A program made the translations under genes and the position numbers. From Schizochytrium sp. TIO01 (lineage: Eukaryota > Sar > Bigyra > Thraustochytrida > Thraustochytriidae): a stretch of 64,000 nucleotides of DNA. The DNA lies in NCBI GenBank assembly GCA_004764695.1, contig SMSO01000004.1:1453501-1517500 (forward strand), written 5' to 3'. The notes below the pieces were generated by a model. The model worked only from the letters and a program-made list of their open reading frames with translations, searched no databases and was not told where the DNA came from. This document shows positions 43,901 through 54,014 of the stretch, piece by piece (the stretch's first letter is position 1; each line of letters starts with the position of its first letter).

Positions 43901-45481
43901 TTGAATCCACTCTGGTAATTCCTCATCTAGATCTTCTTCTTCTTCTTCTTCTTCTTCTTCTTCTTCTTTTTCATTTTCTTCGGTTTCCTCGGTTGCTGCT
44001 TGGCTACCAATTGTAGATGCTGTTGCTGGTCTTGATCCAGGAGATATATCTGTGACATCTGTATTATTTTCACTTGTATCAGATACATACCCTTCAGGGA
44101 CTTTCCATGACGTTTCTTGAGTCTTACGGTTGTAGTAGTACACACTTTTAGTCTTGGGATCGGTGAGCTTTTGCCAATCTTGACCAGACTTGTTCTCAGC
44201 GGCATTTACAAAACCGCGTTGTGCTCTCACTGCACGCCGAGCTTTGTGGGCTCTAAATGCACACTGTAGCATCAGAGTCGCACGTAATTCTGGTGCCATC
44301 AGATTTTTTGCCTTGCTAAAGTCTTTTCTATGGAACCCTTCCGGCTGGTCCCATTGACTTTCAAAGGTCTTATTGTTGAAAAAGTAGTACAATTTTGTCT
44401 GTGGGTCGAATACTTCAATCCATTCGGGGAGCTCTTCAGGCTCAGTTGAATCTGATTTAGGATCTTCTGCACTGTTTTTTGGCGACATAGGCTCTGTCTT
44501 TGCGGTTGCGGTTTCTTCCTTCTTTGACTTCTCTTTTGCTGCATCGACCTCATTATGAACTTGGTTTGCTGCATTGGTTTCCATTTTTGTCGAATCCCGA
44601 ATATCTTTGTCATTCTGAGCTGGTGTTTGGGCGGGTGTTTGCACCGTTTCACTAGATTTACTTGCCTCAGTGGTCTTGATACTTTCATCTGATATCGATG
44701 TTTCCTTAAGCTCGGTATCTTCTTGGGGTTTCTTCTCAGGGTCTGCGTCCATCGTGTTCTCAGATTCTTGGGAGGGAATTTGATCAGAAGGCGAAGGCAA
44801 AGACCCATCCTTGAGATCACTCTTCGCATCAGAAGATGGCTCAGTGTGGTTAAGATCAGCTGGTTTCTCCCAAGTCACCTCATTTGTTTCTGTATTGAAA
44901 TAGTAAGGATATCCAGAGGATGGATCTAGCATCTCTACCCAGACGCTTCCTTGTTCATCAGTTTTTGCTTTAGCCCGCTCAACTCGTACAACACGGCGGG
45001 CTTGCTTTGCACGGAATGCTGATTGAAGCAGAACTGCAGCTTTGACTTCAGGTGCCATAAGTAATTTGGCTTTCGAGAAATCAATAGCCTTGAAACCTTC
45101 CGGTTCGTCCCAGCGACTTTCTAACGTGCGATTATTAACGTAATAGTACATTTTTGTGCTGGGATCAAACATTCGTGACCATTCGGGCATGTCATCTGAG
45201 GCTTCCGAGGTAAGAGTTGCGGCTGTATTCTGTGCAGTGGTTCCCGCTGCCGCATCTGCTGCAGCTTCCGGGCCGCCTGGGTGATCCCATGAGGCTTCTC
45301 CTGAGACAATATTGTAATAATAAAGCGCACCAGATTCATCAAGTGCCTCGACCCAATCCTTGCCAAGGTTGTCAAGATACCCAGATGGCGTTTCCCATTG
45401 TGTCGCACCTGTCTTTGTGTTGTAGAAGAAGACGTTGTTCCCCTCATCGACTTGCTTCAGCCATTCCTTAGATGCAGACAT
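40913..45481 (-). CDS. Large scaffold with eleven WW domains, four IQ-like motifs, coiled coil and ankyrin repeats
   Basis: 1522 residues from ATG at 45479-45481, one exon. WW domains (Trp ... Tyr-Tyr-Tyr/Phe ... Trp-x-x-Pro) lie at about 6-34, 42-69, 99-130, 180-209, 353-382, 435-464, 523-553, 613-643, 660-690, 748-777 and 824-853. IQ-like helices (such as LMLQCAFRAHKARRAVRAQR) lie at about 146-166, 399-420, 570-592 and 788-810. A WW-IQ-WW module with linker KDFxKAKxLMAPELRA occurs three times (99-209, 353-464, 523-643), showing internal triplication. After a disordered Glu/Ser/Thr region comes a long Arg/Glu coiled coil (about 1080-1240), then ankyrin repeats (about 1290-1430, with GDTPLHCAARHGHYTTVKAL). 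WW domains bind Pro-rich ligands and IQ motifs bind calmodulin-like proteins, so a Ca-regulated scaffold is plausible inference. Poly-Glu is encoded by a TTC run at about 43930-43970. Confidence 0.88.
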   Translation of the reverse strand: MSASKEWLKQVDEGNNVFFYNTKTGATQWETPSGYLDNLGKDWVEALDESGALYYYNIVSGEASWDHPGGPEAAADAAAGTTAQNTAATLTSEASDDMPEWSRMFDPSTKMYYYVNNRTLESRWDEPEGFKAIDFSKAKLLMAPEVKAAVLLQSAFRAKQARRVVRVERAKAKTDEQGSVWVEMLDPSSGYPYYFNTETNEVTWEKPADLNHTEPSSDAKSDLKDGSLPSPSDQIPSQESENTMDADPEKKPQEDTELKETSISDESIKTTEASKSSETVQTPAQTPAQNDKDIRDSTKMETNAANQVHNEVDAAKEKSKKEETATAKTEPMSPKNSAEDPKSDSTEPEELPEWIEVFDPQTKLYYFFNNKTFESQWDQPEGFHRKDFSKAKNLMAPELRATLMLQCAFRAHKARRAVRAQRGFVNAAENKSGQDWQKLTDPKTKSVYYYNRKTQETSWKVPEGYVSDTSENNTDVTDISPGSRPATASTIGSQAATEETEENEKEEEEEEEEEEEDLDEELPEWIQVFDPQTKLYYYFNNKTLESQWDEPENFERKDFTKAKHLMAPELRAAIMMQCVFRAKRARRDVRKQRGKTMSVSSPNAESKNSDENSPWQAILDPKSGNMYYFNQDTEEVTWDKPTDLMSDEERKLAEEASKSPQWYTAVAKDTGDVYFYNIKTGEVSWDKPKDFDGDGSILGDNDERLKKVRRTLMLAMDGQLKKRSAEMESRMKQAHEEQARAMGASKRRWLEAYDEKHQAFYYYDVNTHETVWEKPEDFVMQSSDELLQAALTMQGMFRARIARNKTRVLRAIQATKDKPPQEPPLWVKLADKESKTDFWFHKVTHQISWDQPPESKLEESEDPIQKGQELEKKPHAIKALEQSETESKNTLATTQPSQEAPPMESDTTATHPKSDGGEGQPGLHEDDLQSETLSPESHQSQETSDPLLAQDVTEQPQEATRSDEGNARDENSEDHVDAEAIAAVSSQHEDDQVLPTTSQPTRQSFDEAAQSTSNSLENTQSNYIDGGEPLDPINTSTEIEQFSPRDTEVPQEALVPETDEIIQDRQPDENDHEAEVQAQELEVQVHDSPAIETKQLTLEERREARAKERERLSREQRLQEEQRIEREQNRREARELEILTKQQEAREKKQAERASHLKEKQIRIEEVRKQREQELKTKESEKNKRGKAHLKVKQAEQDRKAKERVDKQKQDAANLKSWVKLYASSVNEIRKNESTKHASMVATLQQERKNQADEHALLHGNSKKPKESFVDIFEAIRAGVADVTILKKLVPKGCELVDLRNNMGKSVLHEACWLGLMTTTQELLNLADHLDSDGAALLAQAVDSCCSLTTPLHEVARAGWSRAFVDILVKAGANVDARDHLGDTPLHCAARHGHYTTVKALIEADPSLETLITKNYKGSTALDLAEVHYKRKGSSVLQKKEECGETFVFRGLIKQTTDLLRSFQKAAIAQYGPELKVKRRLGKKRQSVASSTARSRKSKLYKDDLVIRNMVPRKSTILKREK

Positions 45482-46226
45482 CTTTCCTGGTAATTCTCCC
45501 AGAGTGTTGACTTGTCAGTCTTTGGCCTTTGCTGTTCCTTCAAAGACCGGTTGGCCTCTCCAGAGACAGCGCCCACAAAACTATGAGATCAACAAAGCTA
45601 AGCAAAGTTCCTCTGCCGTACCAAGGAAGACAACTGAGGTCCCGGGCAAAAAGCCACATATTCAAGTCAGAAACTAGAACGACTAATGTGAAGTAGTGTC
45701 TTGTAGAGTGTTATAGCAAAAGCGAGAGCGCGTATGTGTTATTCGGAGCATGTGTATCGGTAATAGTGCTTTGGGTCATATCAACCCCTTGGTTACCGGA
45801 TATTTTGTTTTAAAATTAAAAAATATAACATATAAGTGAACCTCGTAAGCAAGAAACGCATAGTCATAAGGTTTACTATTGAAGTTCGAAGTCGCACACC
45901 CTTTCCCATGGATGAGAGCTAATTTGCAGTGTGTTTAAGAAGCTAGAATATCTAAAAAGCGGCTCTGTGGCGGTAGTGAGCTTAGGGATTGTATTGGTTA
46001 ATAGTATTTGTACAAATTGCTATTTCTGGATTTGGCAAACAGTAAACGTTTGACTGGAGAGGGAGGGGTCACTAATAGATCACCAAAAACGAAATTCTTG
46101 AAAGATTGCTTGGTGTTCGAGCAAGACCTAGTAGAGCTGGCCGAGGCTGTCTTAGTTTCAGGCATTTACAGTTCTGCATCATATCTGTGAGGAGTAACAG
46201 CGACAGTGTGCAACGAAGTAAGGAAA
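45482..46226. promoter_or_regulatory. Divergent intergenic region between WW scaffold and EF-hand genes
   Basis: About 745 bases between divergent starts, expected to hold both promoters. The middle (45800-45840) is very AT-rich. No specific site was recognised. Confidence 0.4.
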
Positions 46227-47300
46227 ATGCTTCACGTTAGGCTTCTTGTGGATCTTGATACAGGCCGTCGTAAGGGAGACGTTGTCGACGTTGCAGAAGG
46301 GTACGGGCGAACTTACCTCATCGCGCATGGTTTTGCAGAGCTTGCAGAGGAGGAAGGCAAAGAAGATGAGTGGGCCCCACGTAAGCTTACCAAGGAAGAT
46401 GCCCTCAACCGTAACATCGTGCTGCAGGAGTTTCGTCGTCAAATGTACCACGGGGGAACACGCACATGGACAATTCGTGGATTGAATCGTGTCTTTGATG
46501 TAATTACAAAGTCCTCTCAAGATTCAAGCGGGAATGCCTCTCTCGAGTCGTGGCAGTTTCGTGAGGCAATCAACAAGTTTGGTGTTTTCTTAAGTGACTC
46601 AGCTCTTGACACGTTGATGCGAGCCTTTGATGTAAATGACGATGGTTTGTTGAGCCACCAGGAGTTTTTGAGTGGCCTACGAGGGCCTATGAATCCACGT
46701 CGCTTTCATATTTGCGAACGTGCATGGGACGCAATTTTGTCTCGGCACGGGGGTAACGCTGCGGTAGATATGCAGGTAGCATTGGGTACTGTGGAGTCTC
46801 ATCCTCTTGTTCGAAGTGGACAAGCCACCGAGGATCAAGTAAATGACTTACAAGAAGAGAGTTTGGCTTATTGGACCGCTGGACATTGTCAAGTAAACAA
46901 AGATGCCTTCATGGCTCATTTTACGGATATTAGTGCGACAGTCGACAGCGACGAAGTCTTCGTTCAAATGGTGGAACGGCAGTTTGGCATTCGAGAAGAA
47001 GAGGAGTCTGATTCTGCCAGAGCCCTCGTAGAAAACTTTAAACATGCGTTATTCACCAAGGTTCACGAAAAAGCTCAAGAGGGTGTAACCGAGTCTCGTA
47101 CTCTTCTTGATGCGTTCCGCCTTGTTAACAGCGATTCGATGGGTCAAATAACATTAGCGGAGTTTTCTGCAGCGATGGATATGTTTGGGCTTGCACACGA
47201 TGACGAAACTCTTGAAGCCGTATTTCAACACTTTGACGAGTCCAGGGACAATCAAATCTCGTACCGTGAATTTGTCGATGCTATGACTAGGGATCCGTAG
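46227..47300 (+). CDS. Ribosomal L9 N-domain fused to EF-hand (calcyphosin-like) protein
   Basis: The open frame extends to GTG at 46206, but the first ATG is 46227, giving 357 residues. Residues about 3-36 (VRLLVDLDTGRRKGDVVDV, then EGYGRTYLIAHGFA) match the N-terminal RNA-binding domain of ribosomal protein L9, including the GDVVxVxxGYxRxxLI signature. The rest resembles calcyphosin-type EF-hand proteins. Canonical Ca loops are DVNDDGLLSHQE (135-146), NSDSMGQITLAE (301-312) and DESRDNQISYRE (337-348); a degenerate pair lies between. Known calcyphosin-like proteins are Ca sensors, several of them ciliary. No L9 linker helix or C-domain is present, so this is not a full ribosomal protein. The N-terminal match could also reflect a mitochondrial targeting origin, but it contains acidic residues. 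Function is unknown. Confidence 0.78.
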   Translation: MLHVRLLVDLDTGRRKGDVVDVAEGYGRTYLIAHGFAELAEEEGKEDEWAPRKLTKEDALNRNIVLQEFRRQMYHGGTRTWTIRGLNRVFDVITKSSQDSSGNASLESWQFREAINKFGVFLSDSALDTLMRAFDVNDDGLLSHQEFLSGLRGPMNPRRFHICERAWDAILSRHGGNAAVDMQVALGTVESHPLVRSGQATEDQVNDLQEESLAYWTAGHCQVNKDAFMAHFTDISATVDSDEVFVQMVERQFGIREEEESDSARALVENFKHALFTKVHEKAQEGVTESRTLLDAFRLVNSDSMGQITLAEFSAAMDMFGLAHDDETLEAVFQHFDESRDNQISYREFVDAMTRDP

Positions 47301-48429
47301 CCTTTGTTTGCATGAGTCACCCAAATAATGCCTATTGAAAGACACAGTTTTGGACTTTGAGTAATAAATAAAATGCTACGTTACAGTTGCTCTTGACATT
47401 TCTCTTTTGCTTTTTAAGTCGCCTTCGTGCCATCTCTTCTTTTAGTTTGACTTAGGGTTTGTGTTATTTCTTTAAAAAATAAATATATATATACGATGTA
47501 TCTGATTCTACATACATGTTATCAAAAAGCTTGGTGTTATTTTGTTTGTTTATTTCATCTGAAGTTTTCTTGCTTTTGCATCCATATCATCTTTAGTACG
47601 TACCCCTCCTGTGTATGAGAAAGAGGAAACTTAAATAGCCGGGATTGCACAGTAATCTAGACCATCACTTTGAAAGGCTTGAAATCACACAAAATGAAAT
47701 AATATAAAATCATAAATATTTGCCCATATTGTAATGCCAGGCGCAGACGAAACTATTTGCTTGCTTTGATTCAGAGGCCAAGAAATGGTCATGATCTTTG
47801 AACTTCAACACATGCGCACTAAAAATCAGACGAAGGTACCTGGATGCACGTGACAGATCTCCGCCTGTTTTGGCTTGTTTTGTATTGTTTTCCTTGGATC
47901 TTGAAACAGCAGAAGGGTACTTCCCTAATTTCCAAAGTTAAGCAAATACTAAAGAATACTTACTTACTTTTGCCTGCTATAGCACGACACCTGTGAGGCG
48001 CAATCTATTTGTGTGTAAGGTAAGCTCGAATCGAGAGCACAAGGAAGGTACATCAGCTACTGGCTTATTATTGAATGGTAGTAGTACCTACCCTTTTCAC
48101 AGGTTGAGGTTTACGGCCCTCCTGTCACAAGCGGTCAATGAGGTAGATCTGTATGATGAAAACGCAAAGGTAAACAACAAAAATAAATTATTCTGTGGTG
48201 AGCTGAGTGAATGGAGTTCACTCTTGACCTGAGATAAGATTCCTAAAACTTGAAAGAATTTGTCTGGAAGGACAAGAAGAGAGGATGGCGTGTAGCAAAT
48301 ACAAAAGGAGAAAAAAGAAAAAGAAAGAAACAGCGTTTGAAAGTGCGTCGTATTTACTCTACAGAAAGAAAGGGTGTTTTTGTGTGTGGATGGGCTCAAG
48401 GCATTTATTGTACGTATGTTTGTCAATGT
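47301..48429. other. Convergent intergenic region, EF-hand and bZIP genes
   Basis: 1.1 kb of 3' flanking sequence for two convergent genes. AATAAA lies at 47363-47368, about 60 bases after the EF-hand stop. The rest is AT-rich; short open frames at 47993-48465 show nothing recognisable. Confidence 0.5.
47363..47368 (+). terminator. AATAAA polyadenylation-like signal of the EF-hand gene
   Basis: AATAAA in GTAATAAATAAAATG, about 60 bases after the stop codon. Confidence 0.4.
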
Positions 48430-49902
48430 TTACTTGGAGTCCTCATCCTTGACATGAATGGATGATGATGTGGTGGAAGACGAGGATGAAACGCGGCTTG
48501 CGGCAGACTTCGAGTTATCCGCACGAGGCGTTGTGGCAGAGTTTGCATCATCGCTGAGGCCCATGGTGCTAGCGGAATCAGCAAATTCTTCATCTGTACC
48601 AGGGTAGGCAGTTGGGTCATCATCCGCAGCCTTGTTCCACATGTTGTTAAGCATGAATGTGCAAGCTTGATTGCGCTCAATCCAGAGCAAGAACTTTGCT
48701 TGCTGGCTGGGTGTAATGGACTCCATAACCTGATCCATCTGATTTGCATTGGACTCGAAGTTTGACTTCACACGATTGTCGAGCTCAGTGAGGATGCGAA
48801 GGCACTCAGCAATGTTGCGACGCTGCTGGCGAATTCCACCACGCATAGACATGAGAGTCCTCTTTTGATCGTCTGAGAGTTCGAGTTCGGAGCAGAGCAT
48901 GTTCCAAATGCCGCCACCGAAAGTCTTTTGGTTCTTCTTTTCGTCATAGAACTCATCGTTTTGCTGGAGGGACCACATTGTCATTTTGCTGACAGTTGTC
49001 GGGATGAGAAGACTCTTGAGTTTGCTCAGGTGGTAGGTAATTGCTGCATTGCGCTCACGTCCAAAGTCTGAGTAGAGTTCCTTATACTGCTTGAGCATAG
49101 ACTTAAGTTCGTCAACGCTGCCAGAGCGATCCACGTGTTTGCGCATACGTGTCATTTCCTGTTTACGAGCAGCTTCCTTAGCACTGCCATCCTTGCCCTG
49201 GTTCAACTGTGTTTCCAGCTGCTTGTTCCACTGCCGTAGCCTTTCCACTTCCTCTTCTAATTTTTGATACTTTTCGCGCTTACGGCGTCTGCAGTTCCGT
49301 GCAATTTCGCGGTTCTTCTCAAGTCGCCTTTGGCGCTTCTGGGAAGGGTCCGCTGGCTTGCCACTGTTGGTTGCAGATACCGTGGAGGATGAAACTGATG
49401 GCACGCTTGAGGCACGATCAAGCTTGCGTTTCACGCCACTTGAAGATGCACTGGTTGTCGAGGAAGGCATGCCTGCGGGACCGCTGTTCGGGCCCATCTG
49501 GGTCTGAATAGGTAACGGAGTCACCATCTGCCCCGTAAGCATCGGTTGCGGATGTGCTGTGAAGTCGTGTGTCATATTTGCTGTTGCTGTGTTGCTGCTA
49601 TTAACCTGCGGAGCAGTGCGGCGTGTCCTGCGTGAGGATCTTGGGGTCGGTGCCGGGGGCGCCGGCGCTGATACAGGTAGTGCGTCAACGCCAAGGGGCG
49701 CCATTGAGTTCATGCTGCTGATTCCGGGCGGATTTCCAGGCAGGAGGGAATCCATGAAGTGGTCGCTGGCATCACCAAGGCCCATGCCTGAGGATCCAAG
49801 AAGATCTCCACTCATGAGCATCCATGAGGCAAGATCACTATCTGCGCCGCTCATTCCGGCAGACTCGCCAGCAATGAAGTTAAGGGCGCTTTCGTTATCC
49901 AT
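48430..49902 (-). CDS. bZIP transcription factor
   Basis: The frame opens two codons earlier with TTG, so the ATG at 49900-49902 is the start (490 residues). An acidic, Met/Ser-rich N-terminus (about 1-70) could activate transcription. A basic patch SSRRTRRT lies near 90. The basic region KNREIARNCRRRKREK (about 196-211) has the N-x(7)-R pattern of bZIP DNA contacts, and the following helix (KLEEEVERLRQWNKQLETQL) is a short leucine zipper. Residues about 255-425 are helical; SPSQQAKFLLWIERN-like wording (actual ITPSQQAKFLLWIERNQ) and ELELSDDQKRTL recall the DOG1-like region of plant TGA-type bZIPs, a weak similarity. The tail is Ser/Thr-rich. bZIPs of this type bind ACGT-core sites; several TGACGTCA-like boxes lie upstream of this gene. 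No PAS/LOV or membrane segment, so it is neither an aureochrome nor an ATF6 type. Confidence 0.88.
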   Translation of the reverse strand: MDNESALNFIAGESAGMSGADSDLASWMLMSGDLLGSSGMGLGDASDHFMDSLLPGNPPGISSMNSMAPLGVDALPVSAPAPPAPTPRSSRRTRRTAPQVNSSNTATANMTHDFTAHPQPMLTGQMVTPLPIQTQMGPNSGPAGMPSSTTSASSSGVKRKLDRASSVPSVSSSTVSATNSGKPADPSQKRQRRLEKNREIARNCRRRKREKYQKLEEEVERLRQWNKQLETQLNQGKDGSAKEAARKQEMTRMRKHVDRSGSVDELKSMLKQYKELYSDFGRERNAAITYHLSKLKSLLIPTTVSKMTMWSLQQNDEFYDEKKNQKTFGGGIWNMLCSELELSDDQKRTLMSMRGGIRQQRRNIAECLRILTELDNRVKSNFESNANQMDQVMESITPSQQAKFLLWIERNQACTFMLNNMWNKAADDDPTAYPGTDEEFADSASTMGLSDDANSATTPRADNSKSAASRVSSSSSTTSSSIHVKDEDSK

Positions 49903-51689
49903 TTGCAAGACGAAGCGAGGACTCTATAAAAGACTTGGGTTGTCGGAGGTGCGAGAGCAAGATGCACCGGCGGGAGCTTTTGGTTGGCCTCCCAACGTGA
50001 TAGTAGTACTGCTACTCTGCACCCACAAGAATGTGTGGATCCAAGTAAGTCTGTTTGTCTGCCTGCCCGCCTGCGTACGGCGTTGCCTTCCTTCGTTCCT
50101 GCTTTAAGGTTTTGCCGCAGCTCAAACTCGCCTATAGGCTTGTTCGATTGAGGTTTGAATTGTTCAAGGTCTGCTCGTGGTCTTCTCTCCTTCTTCAAAG
50201 TGTTTTAAACTTTCTTTTTCCTTTTCAAAATAATGATAAAAGAAAAAGAGAGAGGGGGCCCCAATCAAAAAGTCCTCGGGCTACCTACCGCCTTTTCTGT
50301 TTTAGTTTTTGTTTTCTTTTCTGCTCAATTCCGTGTCGAAGAACGATTAAGAGAATCCGCGTTCATCCCGGAAACGAAAATTTTTAATAAAAGAGTAAAG
50401 AGAATCCATGAATTCATTCGTTCAACCAAAGTTCTTATTGTCAGTCGGTCTGTTTGTTGCCTTCCTTTTAAAGCATCCCCAAACACAATCACCAAAAGCT
50501 CCCCCCTCCCTCCCTCTCCCTTCCCTCTCTTTTCTTTCTTCATTTTATTAAAAAAAATGAAAGAAAAGATAACAAACGAAAAGAATAATGTTTTTTTTCG
50601 TCTCCCATCCTCTTCTTCCTTTCTCTTTCTTTCTGCTTCCCCCTCATTTTGGTCTCGTTTTCATTTCAACTTCCTTTCAAAGTAAGTAAAAATGAAAGTA
50701 AAGTATTCTGGCGAACTCGAAAAGTTCTTCTTTCTTTCATCATTTTGATGCGCCATTCTGGTAAACAAATGCCACCCATTTGTTTCATTTTTTGAAAAGA
50801 AAACAGAGAATGAAAGAAAGAAGAAGAAACAAAGACAGACCACCACCACTATTCATTCATCCACTGCATAGTTTTGGAGAAGAATGATTGATACGCCGTC
50901 TCTTTCATGTAATACTTTCTTTTTCCTCTTATTCCTCTTTGGTACATCTGACATCATCATGATTCCTCTTTCCTCCTCTTCTCTACTCAAACCTTTGTGA
51001 AAGAAGTGAACGAAGAAAGACGTTTGTTCAAAAAAGATAGTCAAATGAACCAAAGAAGTTAACGAAGAAAGAGAGGAAGTAAGTTTAAAAAAAGAAGAAA
51101 AAAGAGAAGAAGGCTGCCTGCCAACAAGGCCACAGCAGGGCTGCTGCTTCTTCTCCACTTCTTAACTGGCTTACGCCTCCCCACAGAGCGTCTTGCCCAC
51201 CCACAGTCTAGCTTCGCCCCTTTCTTTTCATCATCTTCTCTTTTCCTTAGAGAACAAGTTCTGATTTATCCGCCAGTTCTCTCTCTCTCTCTCTTGATTC
51301 TGAGCGCATCGATCCCGTTTCTCTGATGTATGCGAACGACTTTTTAAAAAATGATTCATTCGAGCCCGATCTTCTCCATCCACTTTGGACAACAGACAGA
51401 GGTGACACACGCCATGGGTGTTTGCCGCTTAGTCAGGCAGAACGAGCAAAATATGGCGTACACGTACATATTCACGCGGCGCATGGACCAGAGATGCGAA
51501 AGAGAGAAACAAACAACAAAGAAACAAAGGATTCCCTGAGCGAGTCACTCACTCACTCAGTCCATCATTATTCTCTTGCTCCAATCAGCTCCTCCTTTCC
51601 TTCTTCGTCAGCAAACCAACTGTACGTCAGAAAGATTGAGTGGGTGAGTGAAAGAAGGAGTCAAAGAGCGCGAAAAAGAAAGAAGAAGA

Positions 51690-51719
51690 AGGAAAGAAAG
51701 AAAGAAAGAAAGAAAGAAA
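51690..51719. repeat. GAAA microsatellite
   Basis: About six GAAA units inside a purine-rich run; the Lys/Glu-rich open frame across it is an artefact of the repeat. Confidence 0.85.
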
Positions 51720-52722
51720 AAGAAAGGGAAACCACCCAGGAGTCACGTGGCCAAGAAAACCCGGGAGATGCCCGAGAGATACCATCCGCCTTTCGGACTC
51801 CTCTCCAGTTTACTATCTCGCGGGAAGAAACGAACGAAAGAGACTATAGTCCACCAAAAGAAACCGGCGCCATTCGTCTCCAGTTGGTCTCTCTCTGTGC
51901 AAACAGACAAGACCGCCTTTGCGTCAACCGCTCGATCGCTCATCATCATCATCAGCCGCCGCCTTCCTCCTTCCCCGTTCTCTGCTGCTGCTCTATGGCT
52001 GACTGAGTTCTTCTTCTTCTTCTATTATTCCTCCTTTCAAATCAAATCAAATCAAATCAAAAGAAAAGAGGGAGAAAGAAAAAGGATTGAAAACTCGCCG
52101 AAAGATGGCTCAATGAGCGGTCGGTCGTCTGTGCGTAAGCTTTAGGAGGCAGAGAAAGAGAAACAGAAAGAGACAAACAAACAGAGAAAAGAGAGAGAGA
52201 GAGAGAGACCTTCGAAGGGCTCTTTCTCTCGGTCTGCGCACGTTGCAATTCTCTTCTCTCACTTCTCTCTCTCTCTCTGGCCCATAGTACTAGCAATGAT
52301 TGATACTAACTAAATACATGGTGCCTCACTTCGCTTATTCTTTCTTCTTCGTTCACGGACTCGTTCGCGGTCGCACCTCTGTGAGCCACGGCGGGACCGG
52401 ATTCTTCGTCCCTCTGCGCGCGAAAGTAAGAAGCATTCAAAAGCGCGGGTCACAGGTACGTGTGAATGAATGAATAGATCTGGGAATATACAACGCATGC
52501 GTGCAAGCATTCATGCATGGCAAAGATTTGGGCGTTTGAGACAGGCGATAATTCATTCTTCACATTTTCGTCCTGTGAGATGGCGGTTGATTCACACGTG
52601 GCTAAGCGGCAAAAGCAGAAGAAGGAGGGACCTTTGTTTGGTTTTATTTGGTTTCGATTCTTTTGGCGGCGGTGGTGGCGAGTTTCCAACGTTTGAAAAT
52701 TCGAGCTTTTGTTAGGTTAACA

Positions 52723-52750
52723 AGAACGAACGAACGAACGAACGAACGAA
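52723..52750. repeat. GAAC microsatellite
   Basis: About seven AACG units followed by CCGACCGACAGACAG. Confidence 0.9.
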
Positions 52751-54004
52751 CCGACCGACAGACAACTCTATATATGTATATATAGAATTCGGTGAATGGG
52801 AGAGAGAAGCAGCCAGGCAGCAGATCGATCAAATAAACCGAAATCCATTTCCAGTCATTTGTATCTGCAATCATCCATTCGTAAGATTTTGCTGCGACCT
52901 AGTCTCCAGTTCTTCTTGTTCCTTTTCTTCTTGAACTAAAAAAGTTTTTCCCTTTCACACACAGGATATGGAACTCAATAAACAACCTCAACAAGCATTC
53001 TAAAATAAAGGACGACCTCTTTTCTCCTCCCCACCCCTCACGATCACTTTGCCTTGCCTTAAAAAAAGCAAGCCTCACCCCATATTTCCCGAAGAAGCAA
53101 CTTCGTCCTTGAACTTGCTTCGCACCCCCCGTCCAAAAAAGCCTTGCGTACTTACTTACCTTGTTGGTGAATGACTGAACAAATCAATGCCGCCCAAAGA
53201 AGCAAGCTTCAACTCGAGCAGTGCCGGGATGAATATATATATATATACCTTCGCCACTTGGGTTGTTCACACAACCAAACACGCGTGATTTACTTGCGAT
53301 GTGAGATACACAATGAGAATCTCGTGTAGTGCTCTGCTTCAGTTGACCTTCAACCAAAGGGCGTTTGGGAGACAATGCACACTGCCACGCGGCAGATCCG
53401 AAAATTTGCTGTGTTCTCTGCCTTCTTGCGAACTTGCAAGCAATTCAAAGCGCAGACTCTTCTTCGCCCTTCTCTCGAGCGACCAGCTGGCTAGCTCTTC
53501 TCTTCAAGCACCTGTCGGCAACCGAGGTACCAATCGACTCAAGTTGCAGCGGATAAATTTACTAAGATTTCACTCACGCGTATGTCCTCGATGAGCTGCG
53601 AGCCTCAAGATTGGAAATATAATAACGCTCAGTCGATTGAACAAATGCCCCAAACGAACTTGGCTGCAAAACGAAGAAAACAAGCAGAAAGAGTATCAAT
53701 CACTCACTCAATCACTCTTCTCTCTCAATCGAAACCTGAGTGTGCGAGCAGACGCAGAATCTCCTTCCCGTCCCACAAAACGCAGGCAGGCAGGCAAGCA
53801 ACTCCGCAAAGCCTTGCGTTCGCGATGGCACTTGTCAGTCACTCTGACAGTGCTTGAAGCGCTCCCAATCGAACCCACGAGCAGCGAGGATGGAATCTCG
53901 CAACTCAGCCCAGGTCGCTTTCGGCACCTTCGCACACCTGAGAGCAACTCTCGGGTCTTCCACGAAATATAAGGGGAAAAGCAAACAAACAAACAAACAA
54001 ACAA

Positions 54005-54014
54005 TGACGTCAGC
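54005..54014 (+). promoter_or_regulatory. TGACGTCAGC box (ATF/CREB-type bZIP site)
   Basis: Full palindromic TGACGTCA followed by GC. A second copy of the ACGTCAGC core lies at 54083-54090 on the same strand. Function is inferred from the known specificity of bZIP factors for ACGT cores. Confidence 0.4.

Noticed and set aside
51326-52006. 226-codon plus-strand open frame
   Set aside because: It runs through purine-rich and GAAA repeats, has a Lys/Glu/Arg run made by the repeat, and shows no domain.
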